Origin: Candidatus Poribacteria bacterium
Lineage (GTDB): Bacteria; Poribacteria; DTPJ01
Assembly (NCBI GenBank): GCA_011334435.1
Contig: DTPJ01000430.1
Coordinates: 1-7,138, forward strand
Length of the DNA stretch: 7,138 nt
Direction: 5' to 3'
Below the pieces are notes generated by a model that did no database searches, was not told where the DNA came from, and saw only the letters and a list, made by a program, of their open reading frames with translations. The position numbers and the translations under genes were made by a program. Position 1 is the first letter of the stretch. Each line of letters opens with the position of its first letter. Below, piece by piece: positions 1 through 6,451 of this stretch.

Positions 1-126
1 AATTCGCGAAAAAGTTAATTATAGTCCAATCTTTTAATTTATCAAAAGTTTTCACCACAAGATAATTATAAACTATATCATAAAATAGAAAAAGATAAAA
101 CATTCCTCTTATTGAGATTAGAGTCA

Positions 127-155
127 TTGACAAATGTTTTATAATATGGCATAAT
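127..155 (+). promoter_or_regulatory. Sigma70-type promoter upstream of the HNH gene
   Basis: A perfect -35 hexamer TTGACA lies at 127-132. A 5-of-6 -10 hexamer CATAAT lies at 150-155, with the optimal 17-bp spacer. Transcription would start near 161-163 and leave a leader of about 70 nt before the ATG at 232. A second -10-like TATAAT lies at 140-145 but has no -35 element at a suitable distance. This is the best promoter I found in the window and it probably drives the HNH-lipoprotein pair and perhaps the whole downstream rnpA-mnmE run. The match is read directly from the sequence. Activity is inferred, and AT-rich DNA produces chance -10 matches, but the exact -35 plus correct spacing is less likely by chance. 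Confidence 0.6.
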
Positions 156-231
156 ATATTGTGCTCAAGCGGTAAGGATAAATTGGGGAAAAAATCATTT
201 ATATTATAGGCATAAACGGTGTATCTGAGTT

Positions 232-798
232 ATGTATATCCATGAAAATGTTCAACAGGAACCGGTCCATATAACGAAAAAATTAGATTTCAGTGTTTTG
301 GTTTTAAATGCAAGCTATGAGGCCATCAATATATGTAACTTAAAACGAGCCATAACACTGATCTTTAAAGGCGTCGCTTGTGCAGAGGAAGAGACGGAAC
401 ATGAGATAAGATCAGCAAGCACAGTCATAAGGATTCCGACTGTAATCCGTCTGCTAAAATTTATAAGAATCCCATATAGAGCGGTGCGTTTTTCAAGGAG
501 AAATGTCCTTCTAAGAGATGGATATAGATGTCAATATTGCGGAGAACAGTTTGCACCCTCATTACTCACATTGGATCATGTTATTCCGCTTTCACAAGGA
601 GGCAAGACGCAGTGGGATAATGTGGTAACTGCTTGCAAAACTTGTAATATCAAAAAGGCTAACAGAAGACCGTCGGAAGCTGGTATGAGTTTATTGAGAA
701 AGCCAAAAGCTCCGCCAATTGTCTATTATCTGCATCTTTTGAAAAATATACAAGGGCATCACGGTTCTTGGCAAAAATATTTGTTTTCAAATGATTAA
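232..798 (+). CDS. HNH endonuclease family protein
   Basis: This is a 188-residue protein of the stand-alone HNH nuclease family found widely in bacterial chromosomes. The N-terminal part carries the family signature VLVLNASYEAINIC (about residues 23-36) and a basic stretch RFSRRNVLLRDGYRC (86-100). The zinc-binding HNH (beta-beta-alpha metal) fold follows, with C100-x2-C103 and C135-x2-C138 as metal ligands. The D115-H116 pair, N130 and N139 fill the HNH positions, so the active site looks intact. The C-terminal EAGMSLLRKP (about 149-158) is also typical of the family. The ATG at 232 has only a weak GAG-like ribosome site close by, but no better start exists before the conserved segment. Members of this family are usually chromosomal genes of unknown physiological role. 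No restriction, intron or phage genes lie nearby, so a defence or homing role is not supported here. The stop codon is 61 bp before the lipoprotein gene on the same strand. Confidence 0.9.
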   Translation: MYIHENVQQEPVHITKKLDFSVLVLNASYEAINICNLKRAITLIFKGVACAEEETEHEIRSASTVIRIPTVIRLLKFIRIPYRAVRFSRRNVLLRDGYRCQYCGEQFAPSLLTLDHVIPLSQGGKTQWDNVVTACKTCNIKKANRRPSEAGMSLLRKPKAPPIVYYLHLLKNIQGHHGSWQKYLFSND

Positions 799-859
799 TT
801 GTCTAAAATGTATCTTGTCAACAATAACACATCGTTTTACGATGGAAAAGAGTTAAAAG

Positions 860-1717
860 ATGCAAGGCAAAAAAGATAAAGTATGGAGAAATTCCAAAAG
901 GACTGATAAAATAGACGTCTTGTATTCATATTTTAATCTTTTTCGCTTTGCATTTATCTATAAGGTTTTATTTAGTTGCCTTTTGATATTACTATCAATC
1001 ATTTTAGCCGGATGCAGTGCGTTTAATCCCCCAACAGATTATTATCAAAAAACTTTGGAAATGGAGGAAAGTGCGAGAAAAGCTTATAAAGAATCACCAC
1101 CAAATAGATCGGGAGAAGCTTTGACGACACAAACACAAGAATCGGTAAAAATTATAAGACAACCCTCTGATGAACCGCCTATTGTGGAAGTTTTAACCAG
1201 ATCGTCCAAAGAAAATATTGATGAAAAACCGAAGTTTGAAAGATATGAGACCCAAGAACAAACACAATTTCCACAAATTTATCAAGAGGCAGAGATTCCA
1301 CCAGCGCTTTCAGCAAAAGTATCATCTGATACCGAAACTAAGTCCAAGTTAGTAACAAATGAACCTATATCAGTTTCTCCAGAAGTGATCAAAAATGCCC
1401 TTGAAATTGCAGGAATAAATGTGAGAAGCGTTGAACTCGTTAATGGGAGAACAGAGGGAGGAAAAAATTCTATCCGAGTGAACTTTATATGTGAGTCTGC
1501 AAAACTGGTTAATGAAAAATTCTTTACAATTTGTGCAGTGACCTATCATCTTAATAAGGCATCAAAAACTATTGACGTAGTTATTGGAATTGCAGAGGAT
1601 TCACAATCTAATTTATTAGGGGCTTTACAAAGTAATATGGAAGATGTAACTGCATGGATGGATAATAAAATAACTAGAGCGGAATGGTTTTCACGAATAA
1701 TTAGAAAAATGCTTTAA
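860..1717 (+). CDS. Lipoprotein of unknown function
   Basis: I do not recognise this 285-residue protein. A basic, unusually long N-terminus (residues 1-35) precedes a hydrophobic stretch at 36-50 and the lipobox LAGC. This predicts cleavage by signal peptidase II and lipidation at C52. Ser at +2 is compatible with outer-membrane sorting under the E. coli Lol rule. Residues 55-170 are hydrophilic, rich in Glu, Pro, Thr, Ser and Lys, and look like a disordered tether. Residues 171-285 look folded, with alternating hydrophobic beta-like segments, two cysteines (C211, C225) and a helical end containing EDVTAWMDNKITRAEWF. The ATG at 860 has a weak AAGAG ribosome site 7 nt upstream. A TTG at 920 would give a more ordinary 31-residue signal peptide but lacks a well-spaced ribosome site. 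The gene ends 9-24 bp before rnpA, depending on the rnpA start, so the two are probably cotranscribed. It sits where rpmH is usually found. Confidence 0.8.
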   Translation: MQGKKDKVWRNSKRTDKIDVLYSYFNLFRFAFIYKVLFSCLLILLSIILAGCSAFNPPTDYYQKTLEMEESARKAYKESPPNRSGEALTTQTQESVKIIRQPSDEPPIVEVLTRSSKENIDEKPKFERYETQEQTQFPQIYQEAEIPPALSAKVSSDTETKSKLVTNEPISVSPEVIKNALEIAGINVRSVELVNGRTEGGKNSIRVNFICESAKLVNEKFFTICAVTYHLNKASKTIDVVIGIAEDSQSNLLGALQSNMEDVTAWMDNKITRAEWFSRIIRKML

Positions 1718-1741
1718 TAGTAGTTAGTGAATAGCTTAAGA

Positions 1742-2074
1742 ATGAAATATGAAAAAATTAGAAGGGGTTGGCAGTTTGAGAAAGTTTATAAGGAGGGAAG
1801 CAAATATTCTGATGATCTCTTTGTTCTCTATGCCTTACCGAATAATACTAAAGAAGTCAGAATAGGTCTAACTGTTACGAAAAAAATAGGAAAAAGCGTT
1901 CAACGAAACAGAATCAAAAGATTGATAAGGGAAGCGATAAGATTAACAGATGGTATATTACCCGGCAATGATATTGTTGTTGTTGCAAGAAAATCATCAG
2001 CTAAATTGAAATGCTATCAAGTAAAAAACTCGTTGAATCAATTACTTCGTCGTGCAAAATTAATTGAAACCTGA
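1742..2074 (+). CDS. rnpA: Ribonuclease P protein component
   Basis: RnpA is the small basic protein of RNase P. It binds the catalytic RNA and helps remove 5' leaders from precursor tRNAs in the cytoplasm. With the ATG start the protein has 110 residues, normal for the family. It shows the N-terminal RRGWQFEKVYKEG segment, the RIGLTVTKKIGKSVQRNRIKR core with the RNR motif at residues 55-57, and the following LIREAIRL helix. The overall charge is strongly basic. An in-frame GTG at 1727 would add five residues (115 aa). I prefer the ATG at 1742 because the family usually begins about 10-15 residues before the conserved Phe (F12 here), but neither start has a clear Shine-Dalgarno sequence. Translation may be coupled to the lipoprotein gene, whose stop is at 1715-1717. 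yidD follows 27 bp later. rpmH, the usual upstream partner, is absent. Confidence 0.95.
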   Translation: MKYEKIRRGWQFEKVYKEGSKYSDDLFVLYALPNNTKEVRIGLTVTKKIGKSVQRNRIKRLIREAIRLTDGILPGNDIVVVARKSSAKLKCYQVKNSLNQLLRRAKLIET

Positions 2075-2101
2075 AAAAAAACCGGATTGTTGATTATTAA
2101 T

Positions 2102-2320
2102 ATGAAAAAATTGGTATTATATGCAATTAATATATATCGCATATTTATCTCTCCACTATTACCTCCATCATGCCGTTTCTATCCCACATGCTCTATGTAT
2201 GCACAAGAGGCAATAGCCGTCCATGGGGTTATAAAAGGTGGATGGCTAACAATAAAACGTCTCTTAAAATGTCACCCTTTCCATCCAGGGGGCTACGATC
2301 CGGTCAAAAAGGAGTTTTAA
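2102..2320 (+). CDS. yidD: Membrane protein insertion efficiency factor YidD
   Basis: YidD is a small membrane-associated protein that aids insertion of inner-membrane proteins through YidC. This 72-residue copy has the complete family signature: the amphipathic N-terminus leading to FISPLLPPSCRFYPTC (C24, C30), YAQEAI, HGVIKGGWLTIKRLLKCHPF (C57) and the terminal HPGGYDPV. All three conserved cysteines are present, and length and C-terminus are normal. The ATG at 2102 begins the canonical MKKL-type N-terminus. In-frame TTG codons at 2087 and 2090 would add up to five residues, but the family start favours 2102. No strong ribosome site is visible, so translation may depend on coupling with rnpA, whose stop is 27 bp upstream. 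It is followed by a 140-bp spacer before yidC, longer than the other gaps in this run. Confidence 0.95.
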   Translation: MKKLVLYAINIYRIFISPLLPPSCRFYPTCSMYAQEAIAVHGVIKGGWLTIKRLLKCHPFHPGGYDPVKKEF

Positions 2321-2414
2321 TTAATTTTATATTGAAATGGATACTATCTGAAAACTGTCATTTAAAGCTAATTGAGGCATATATGAGATAGTTTGAGAAT
2401 TCATATTTCAGTTT

Positions 2415-2442
2415 GTAATAGCCGAAAATTAGGGACTATTAC
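2415..2442 (+). promoter_or_regulatory. Stem-loop in the yidC leader
   Basis: GTAATAG (2415-2421) and CTATTAC (2436-2442) form a perfect 7-bp inverted repeat. Adjacent CC (2422-2423) can pair with GG (2433-2434) across a single bulged A2435, giving a stem of about 9 bp with a 9-nt loop. It ends 8 nt before the yidC Shine-Dalgarno sequence GGAG (2451-2454). There is no U-run after it, so it is not an ordinary intrinsic terminator. An mRNA structure affecting stability or ribosome access for yidC is an inference. In AT-rich DNA a chance 7-bp repeat is possible. Confidence 0.35.
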
Positions 2443-2460
2443 CTTAATCTGGAGATATTA

Positions 2461-4308
2461 ATGGATAAAAGATCAATAATAGCGATTGCATTAGTCTTTC
2501 TGATACTTTTTTTATGGCCATTACTTTTTAGTAATCGCAAAAAGGCAGTTGAAAAAACATCAAAATCAAGCGAACAACAGGTCGTTCAAAAGAAAGAAGA
2601 AAAACCAGAGATCAAAATAGAGGTTAAACCTACTCCTAAGATAATTCCATCAAAAAAGAGTGAATCTTTTGTAGATATTCACACTCCACTTTATGAAGCC
2701 AAGTTTTCATCTGACGGAGCAAATCTGGTAAGCTTGAAATTAAAAGAATATCCTGATAGAATAGATAAAAATGAGTTGATGGACTTAGTTCCTAACAAAG
2801 CTAAAAACTGCCTAAAAATCCATCTTCACGATGAAAAAATGCAAAAAGAGATTGAGCAAGCACAATGGACAGCAGATAAACAGTCATTAGACTTTATCAA
2901 AACTGGCATCAATCAAGGAACTGTGGAATTCAAATGTATTATACCGTCAGAAATAGAGGTCTCTAAACGTTTGACTTTCACAAGCAATAGCTATCTGATA
3001 GACGTAGATGTCAGTTTTCGTAATTTATCATCACAGCCGATCAACCTAAAAGGGTATGATTTATCTTGGGGCGAAGGCTTAAACGAGGATAGTATGATCT
3101 CTCCTGTGGAATTGGCAAATGATGGACCTGTTGTTTTACTAAAAACCGATAAAGGGGCAAAATATGTTCAACATTGGCAAAAGACAGGTTTTGGATGTTT
3201 TGGCGGAAAACAAACACGACTGCCAGAAGAACAAGATGGACCGATCTATTGGGTTGCTTATTCTGGAAAATACTTTACTGCTGTCCTTATACCATCAAGT
3301 GATCCTTGGTGGTCAGATCCAAAACAAGGTGGAAAAAGATATAAAGTTGTCACAAATGAAGGCGAGCTAACAATATCGCCAAATGAGGCATGGAGCGTTT
3401 GGGGAAACTCAACAACCATAGCATTAACAAAGCGTGATTTAACAGTTTCAGCAGGAGAAAAAATATCACATAGGTATCAAGCTTATATAGGTCCAAAAAA
3501 ATGGAGCATATTACACAGCATAAATTCAATGGATTCCTCAGAAAATTTAAAGTTAGGCAAGATGATCAATTTTGGTGCCTTTACCCCATTTGGAAAAGCT
3601 ACTTTATGGCTTTTGCAGGAATTTTATAAGCTTGGCAAAAACTATGGCATATCAATTATACTTGTCTCAATTTTGATCAAGATACTATACCTGCCTTTAA
3701 CTCAAAAGAGCTTTAATTCTATGAATAAAATGCAGGAACTCCAACCAAGATTTAACGAGCTTAAGGAGAAGTATCGCGATGATCCGCAGAGGTTAAATAA
3801 AGAGACAATGAAACTCTATAAGCAATATGGTGCTAGTCCGTTGGGAGGATGCCTACCTTTGTTGCTTCAGATACCGATCTTTTGGGCTTTATTCTCAACA
3901 TTGCGCGGTGCGGTTGAACTTAGAGGTGCAATGTTTATCCCCGGTTGGATCCCTGATCTATCGCTACCAGACACAGTAGCAGTAATTGCTGGCATTCCGC
4001 TGAGAATCCTACCTTTGATAATGACAGGAAGCACCCTTGCCCAGCAATTTGTCTTTGGAACAGGCAGTCCAGGACAGAACAATAAACTAATGGCTTTTAT
4101 GCCTGTGTTCATGCTGTTTATTTTTTATGGCATGCCATCAGGTTTAGTTCTATACTGGATATGCAATGACATTTTCACTTTCGCACACAGATATATAATT
4201 AAACTAAGACAGGACAAAAAGCAAAATGAGCCAACAGAGGAAATAAAAAATGGTCCTGACAATAAGGCAAAGACTAAGCAAAAACTGATTAAAAGAGATA
4301 AAAAATAG
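2461..4308 (+). CDS. yidC: Membrane protein insertase YidC
   Basis: YidC inserts and folds inner-membrane proteins, alone or with SecYEG. This 615-residue form is of the diderm (Gram-negative) type. It has an N-terminal membrane anchor (about 5-23), a charged Lys/Glu/Pro linker (27-66), and a large periplasmic P1 beta-domain (about 70-345). The conserved five-helix-bundle insertase core follows (about 370-583). Core hallmarks are LPLTQKSFNSMNKMQELQP (411-429), the KYRDDPQRLNKE cytoplasmic hairpin, YGASPLGGCLPLLLQIPIFWALF (456-478) and GLVLYWICND (561-570). The positive charge of the hydrophilic groove (Arg366 in E. coli) is Lys407 here, a conservative exchange. The C-terminal tail (584-615) is very basic, as in YidC proteins that contact ribosomes. 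The ATG has a GGAG site 6 nt upstream. jag follows after 40 bp, the usual neighbour. Confidence 0.97.
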   Translation: MDKRSIIAIALVFLILFLWPLLFSNRKKAVEKTSKSSEQQVVQKKEEKPEIKIEVKPTPKIIPSKKSESFVDIHTPLYEAKFSSDGANLVSLKLKEYPDRIDKNELMDLVPNKAKNCLKIHLHDEKMQKEIEQAQWTADKQSLDFIKTGINQGTVEFKCIIPSEIEVSKRLTFTSNSYLIDVDVSFRNLSSQPINLKGYDLSWGEGLNEDSMISPVELANDGPVVLLKTDKGAKYVQHWQKTGFGCFGGKQTRLPEEQDGPIYWVAYSGKYFTAVLIPSSDPWWSDPKQGGKRYKVVTNEGELTISPNEAWSVWGNSTTIALTKRDLTVSAGEKISHRYQAYIGPKKWSILHSINSMDSSENLKLGKMINFGAFTPFGKATLWLLQEFYKLGKNYGISIILVSILIKILYLPLTQKSFNSMNKMQELQPRFNELKEKYRDDPQRLNKETMKLYKQYGASPLGGCLPLLLQIPIFWALFSTLRGAVELRGAMFIPGWIPDLSLPDTVAVIAGIPLRILPLIMTGSTLAQQFVFGTGSPGQNNKLMAFMPVFMLFIFYGMPSGLVLYWICNDIFTFAHRYIIKLRQDKKQNEPTEEIKNGPDNKAKTKQKLIKRDKK

Positions 4309-4348
4309 AACTGAAATATTCTGTCTGATGTTATTTGGAGGTTAAATA

Positions 4349-5008
4349 ATGGCAGAACAATATGTTGAACAAGAAGGAAAAACAATAGAAGAAGCAGTGG
4401 AACTTGCAATGCAAAAACTCGGAGTTAGCAGAGATCAAGTTAAAATTACAGTATTAAGCGAGGGAACAAAAGGATTATTCGGGCTTGGTTCCAAACCCTG
4501 CAAAGTTCGTGTTACAATAAAAGATGATAATTCTGCTACTCCCGAAGGAATACTAAAAGCTATATTAGATGAAATTGGAATTGATTATGAAATTAAAAGC
4601 TCTATTTCTGATGGCAATATTCATCTTTCTGTTAAAACACCAAATCCAGGATTATTAATTGGCAAACGTGGTATGACATTGAATTCAATACAGTATCTTG
4701 TTAATTGCATGGCGAACAAAACATCACTTGTCAAACGTAGAATTATTATAGATGCTGAACAATATCGGGAACGTAGAGAAGAGAGCCTCGTAAGTCTTGC
4801 TAAAAGACTTGCATCAAAGGTAAAAGCTACTAAACAGGAAATAGTTGTTGAGCCGATGAGTCCACAAGATAGGAGGATCATACATCTTGCCCTTCAAAAT
4901 GATGATGAAGTTGTAACTTTTAGCCGAGGCGAAGGATCAATGCGTAGCGTGGTTATCACAACAAAAGAACGTGCTTCTAAAGAAGCAAACATTGATGATA
5001 AGGATTAG
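4349..5008 (+). CDS. jag: RNA-binding protein Jag/KhpB (KH and R3H domains)
   Basis: Jag (SpoIIIJ-associated protein, KhpB) is a cytoplasmic RNA-binding protein, in several Gram-positive bacteria a partner of KhpA in controlling cell division and elongation. This 219-residue copy has all three family parts. The Jag-N domain (about 1-56) contains EGKTIEEAVELA and GTKGLFGLGSK. The KH domain (about 63-135) has GLLIGKRGMTLNSIQYLVN, with the RNA-contacting GKRG loop at 105-108. The R3H domain (about 139-204) has the R175-x3-H179 motif and FSRGEGSMRSVVI. The ATG has the strongest ribosome site in the window, GGAGGT at 4337-4342, spaced 6 nt. It lies 40 bp after yidC, its near-universal neighbour, and 55 bp before mnmE. 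Its role in this organism is inferred from the family. Confidence 0.95.
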   Translation: MAEQYVEQEGKTIEEAVELAMQKLGVSRDQVKITVLSEGTKGLFGLGSKPCKVRVTIKDDNSATPEGILKAILDEIGIDYEIKSSISDGNIHLSVKTPNPGLLIGKRGMTLNSIQYLVNCMANKTSLVKRRIIIDAEQYRERREESLVSLAKRLASKVKATKQEIVVEPMSPQDRRIIHLALQNDDEVVTFSRGEGSMRSVVITTKERASKEANIDDKD

Positions 5009-5017
5009 ATTAAAAGT

Positions 5018-5060
5018 CGGATATTAAATTGTAATATCTGAAATTTTATATTCAATATCC
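5018..5060 (+). promoter_or_regulatory. Competing inverted repeats in the mnmE leader
   Basis: CGGATATTA (5018-5026) can pair with TAATATCTG (5032-5040) to give a 9-bp hairpin containing one G-U pair and a 5-nt loop. GGATATT (5019-5025), the same left arm, is also a perfect complement of AATATCC (5054-5060), which ends three nucleotides before the mnmE ATG. The two pairings exclude each other. The pairings are read from the sequence. Control of mnmE translation by switching between them is only an inference, since the segment is very AT-rich and short. Confidence 0.3.
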
Positions 5061-5063
5061 AAA

Positions 5064-6446
5064 ATGAATGATACCATTTCAGCAATATCCACTCCAAGAG
5101 GGGAAGGTGGGATCGGCATTGTTAGGATGAGTGGTCCATCTTCCCTTTCCATCATAAAAAAGATATTCCTGCCTAATCGCAAACAGATTGATATTGAAAA
5201 GGTCAAAACCCATAGCATAATCTACGGTCATATAATAGACCCTGAGACAGGCGAACACATAGACGAAGTTTTAGTCTCCATAATGCTTTCACCAAAAACC
5301 TATACAAAAGAGGACATTGTAGAGATAAACTGCCATGGCGGAAATGTCCCTTTAAGCAAAGTTTTAGAACTTACTCTCAAAATGGGCGCTAGGTTAGCTG
5401 AACCCGGAGAATTTACAAAACGTGCCTTTCTAAACGGCAGAATTGATCTATCACAGGCAGAAGCTGTCGCAGACATCATCAGAGCCAAAACTGATCTTTC
5501 CTTAAAGATCGCAGTCAATCAATTAGAAGGTCATCTATCCAAAAAAATTAAGCAAATTCAAGATGATCTCGTCAGTCTTTTAGCTTCTATTGAGGTAGCT
5601 ATTGATTTTCCAGACGAAGACCTTGACTTTCTGAAACCCGAAGAAATATTAGATCAGATTGAATATATATACGAAAAACTCAACTCAATAATGGCAACCG
5701 CTGATGAAGGAAGGATCATCACTGAGGGCATAAAGGGCGTCATTGTCGGCAGACCAAATGTCGGCAAATCAAGCCTTTTCAACGCATTGTTAAAGGAAGA
5801 TAGGGCAATTGTTACGTCTATACCCGGAACGACCAGAGATGTAATTGAGGAATTCGTCAATTTAGACGGCGTCCCGCTAAAACTTACAGATACCGCAGGA
5901 ATTCGTGAAACAGAAGACATTATTGAAGTAATAAGCATTGACAGGACAAAAGCTCATCTTGACCAAGCCGATCTAATCCTGATGGTTCTTGATGGTTCTG
6001 AGACACTTACCGATGATGACAGGCATTTGATCTCACTTGTTAAAGATAAAAAGACGATCATCGTTATAAACAAAATTGATCTTCCGCAAATGCTGAATAA
6101 AGAAGAATTAGAGACGCTAATTGGCGATGTGCCTATCGCTTATGTTTCGGCGATCAATGAATCTAATTTACAGCAGTTAAAGGCTTTTATCCATAATATA
6201 GTGCTTCATAAAGACTCAGTGCAGACAGACCCAATTTTTGTCACAAAGATATGGCAAAAAGACGCTATTAGAAGAGCTATGGAAAGCTTGAAACTCGCTA
6301 TGGAAAGCGTAAAGTCAAATATGTCAGAAGAATTAGTGGCGGTTGATCTGAGAGGGGCATTGAAAAGTCTTGGTGAAATAACGGGTGAAACTGCATCAGA
6401 AGATATATTAGATCAGATATTCTCAAGGTTTTGCATTGGAAAATAG
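5064..6446 (+). CDS. mnmE: tRNA uridine-5-carboxymethylaminomethyl(34) synthesis GTPase MnmE
   Basis: MnmE (TrmE) is a K+-dependent GTPase that, with MnmG, adds a carboxymethylaminomethyl or aminomethyl group to the wobble uridine (U34) of certain tRNAs. The 460 residues match the family length. The N-terminal tetrahydrofolate-binding domain begins DTISAISTPRGEGGIGIVRMSG and includes CHGG (90-93) and EPGEFTKRAFLNGRIDLSQAEA (113-134). A helical domain follows, interrupted by a Ras-like G domain: G1 GRPNVGKS (229-236), G2 TTRD (256-259), G3 DTAG (276-279), G4 NKID (336-339). The catalytic Glu is at 282, as in E. coli. The protein ends in the invariant CIGK (457-460). The ATG at 5064 fits the family start but lacks a Shine-Dalgarno sequence, unlike jag and yidC. 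mnmG does not follow directly. A convergent gene ends 5 bp downstream instead. Confidence 0.97.
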   Translation: MNDTISAISTPRGEGGIGIVRMSGPSSLSIIKKIFLPNRKQIDIEKVKTHSIIYGHIIDPETGEHIDEVLVSIMLSPKTYTKEDIVEINCHGGNVPLSKVLELTLKMGARLAEPGEFTKRAFLNGRIDLSQAEAVADIIRAKTDLSLKIAVNQLEGHLSKKIKQIQDDLVSLLASIEVAIDFPDEDLDFLKPEEILDQIEYIYEKLNSIMATADEGRIITEGIKGVIVGRPNVGKSSLFNALLKEDRAIVTSIPGTTRDVIEEFVNLDGVPLKLTDTAGIRETEDIIEVISIDRTKAHLDQADLILMVLDGSETLTDDDRHLISLVKDKKTIIVINKIDLPQMLNKEELETLIGDVPIAYVSAINESNLQQLKAFIHNIVLHKDSVQTDPIFVTKIWQKDAIRRAMESLKLAMESVKSNMSEELVAVDLRGALKSLGEITGETASEDILDQIFSRFCIGK

Positions 6447-6451
6447 ACGAT

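Noticed and set aside
1..63. Plus-strand frame open from base 3 to a TAA at 61-63, possibly the tail of an upstream gene.
   Set aside because: Twenty codons are too few to separate a real C-terminus from chance.
1..103. Open minus-strand frame from an ATG at 103-101 running off the left edge (34 codons), which could be the start of a divergent gene.
   Set aside because: It is short, hydrophobic and AT-rich, its AGAGG site is too close to the ATG, and the peptide resembles nothing I recognise. It would also need sequence left of the window to judge.
232..798. HNH gene as part of a defence, restriction or intron-homing system.
   Set aside because: The protein matches the common stand-alone chromosomal HNH family, and no methylase, intron, phage or toxin-antitoxin partner lies beside it.
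830..844. CATCG-TTTTA-CGATG hairpin between the HNH and lipoprotein genes.
   Set aside because: A 5-bp stem without a following U-run is too weak for an intrinsic terminator, and it abuts the next ribosome site.
2170..2391. Plus-strand 73-codon frame overlapping yidD and running into the yidC leader.
   Set aside because: It is an out-of-frame shadow of yidD. Its last codons were considered as a MifM-like leader peptide, but no start codon with a properly spaced ribosome site was found.
3867..4112. Minus-strand frame within yidC, and similar ones within jag (4621-4881) and mnmE (5300-5518, 5654-5938).
   Set aside because: Each is antisense to highly conserved coding sequence and shows no family motif or ribosome site of its own.
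4125..4409. Hydrophobic 94-codon minus-strand frame across the yidC-jag junction.
   Set aside because: It lies antisense to the conserved yidC C-terminus and jag start. The hydrophobicity is explained by the complement of the lysine-rich YidC tail.
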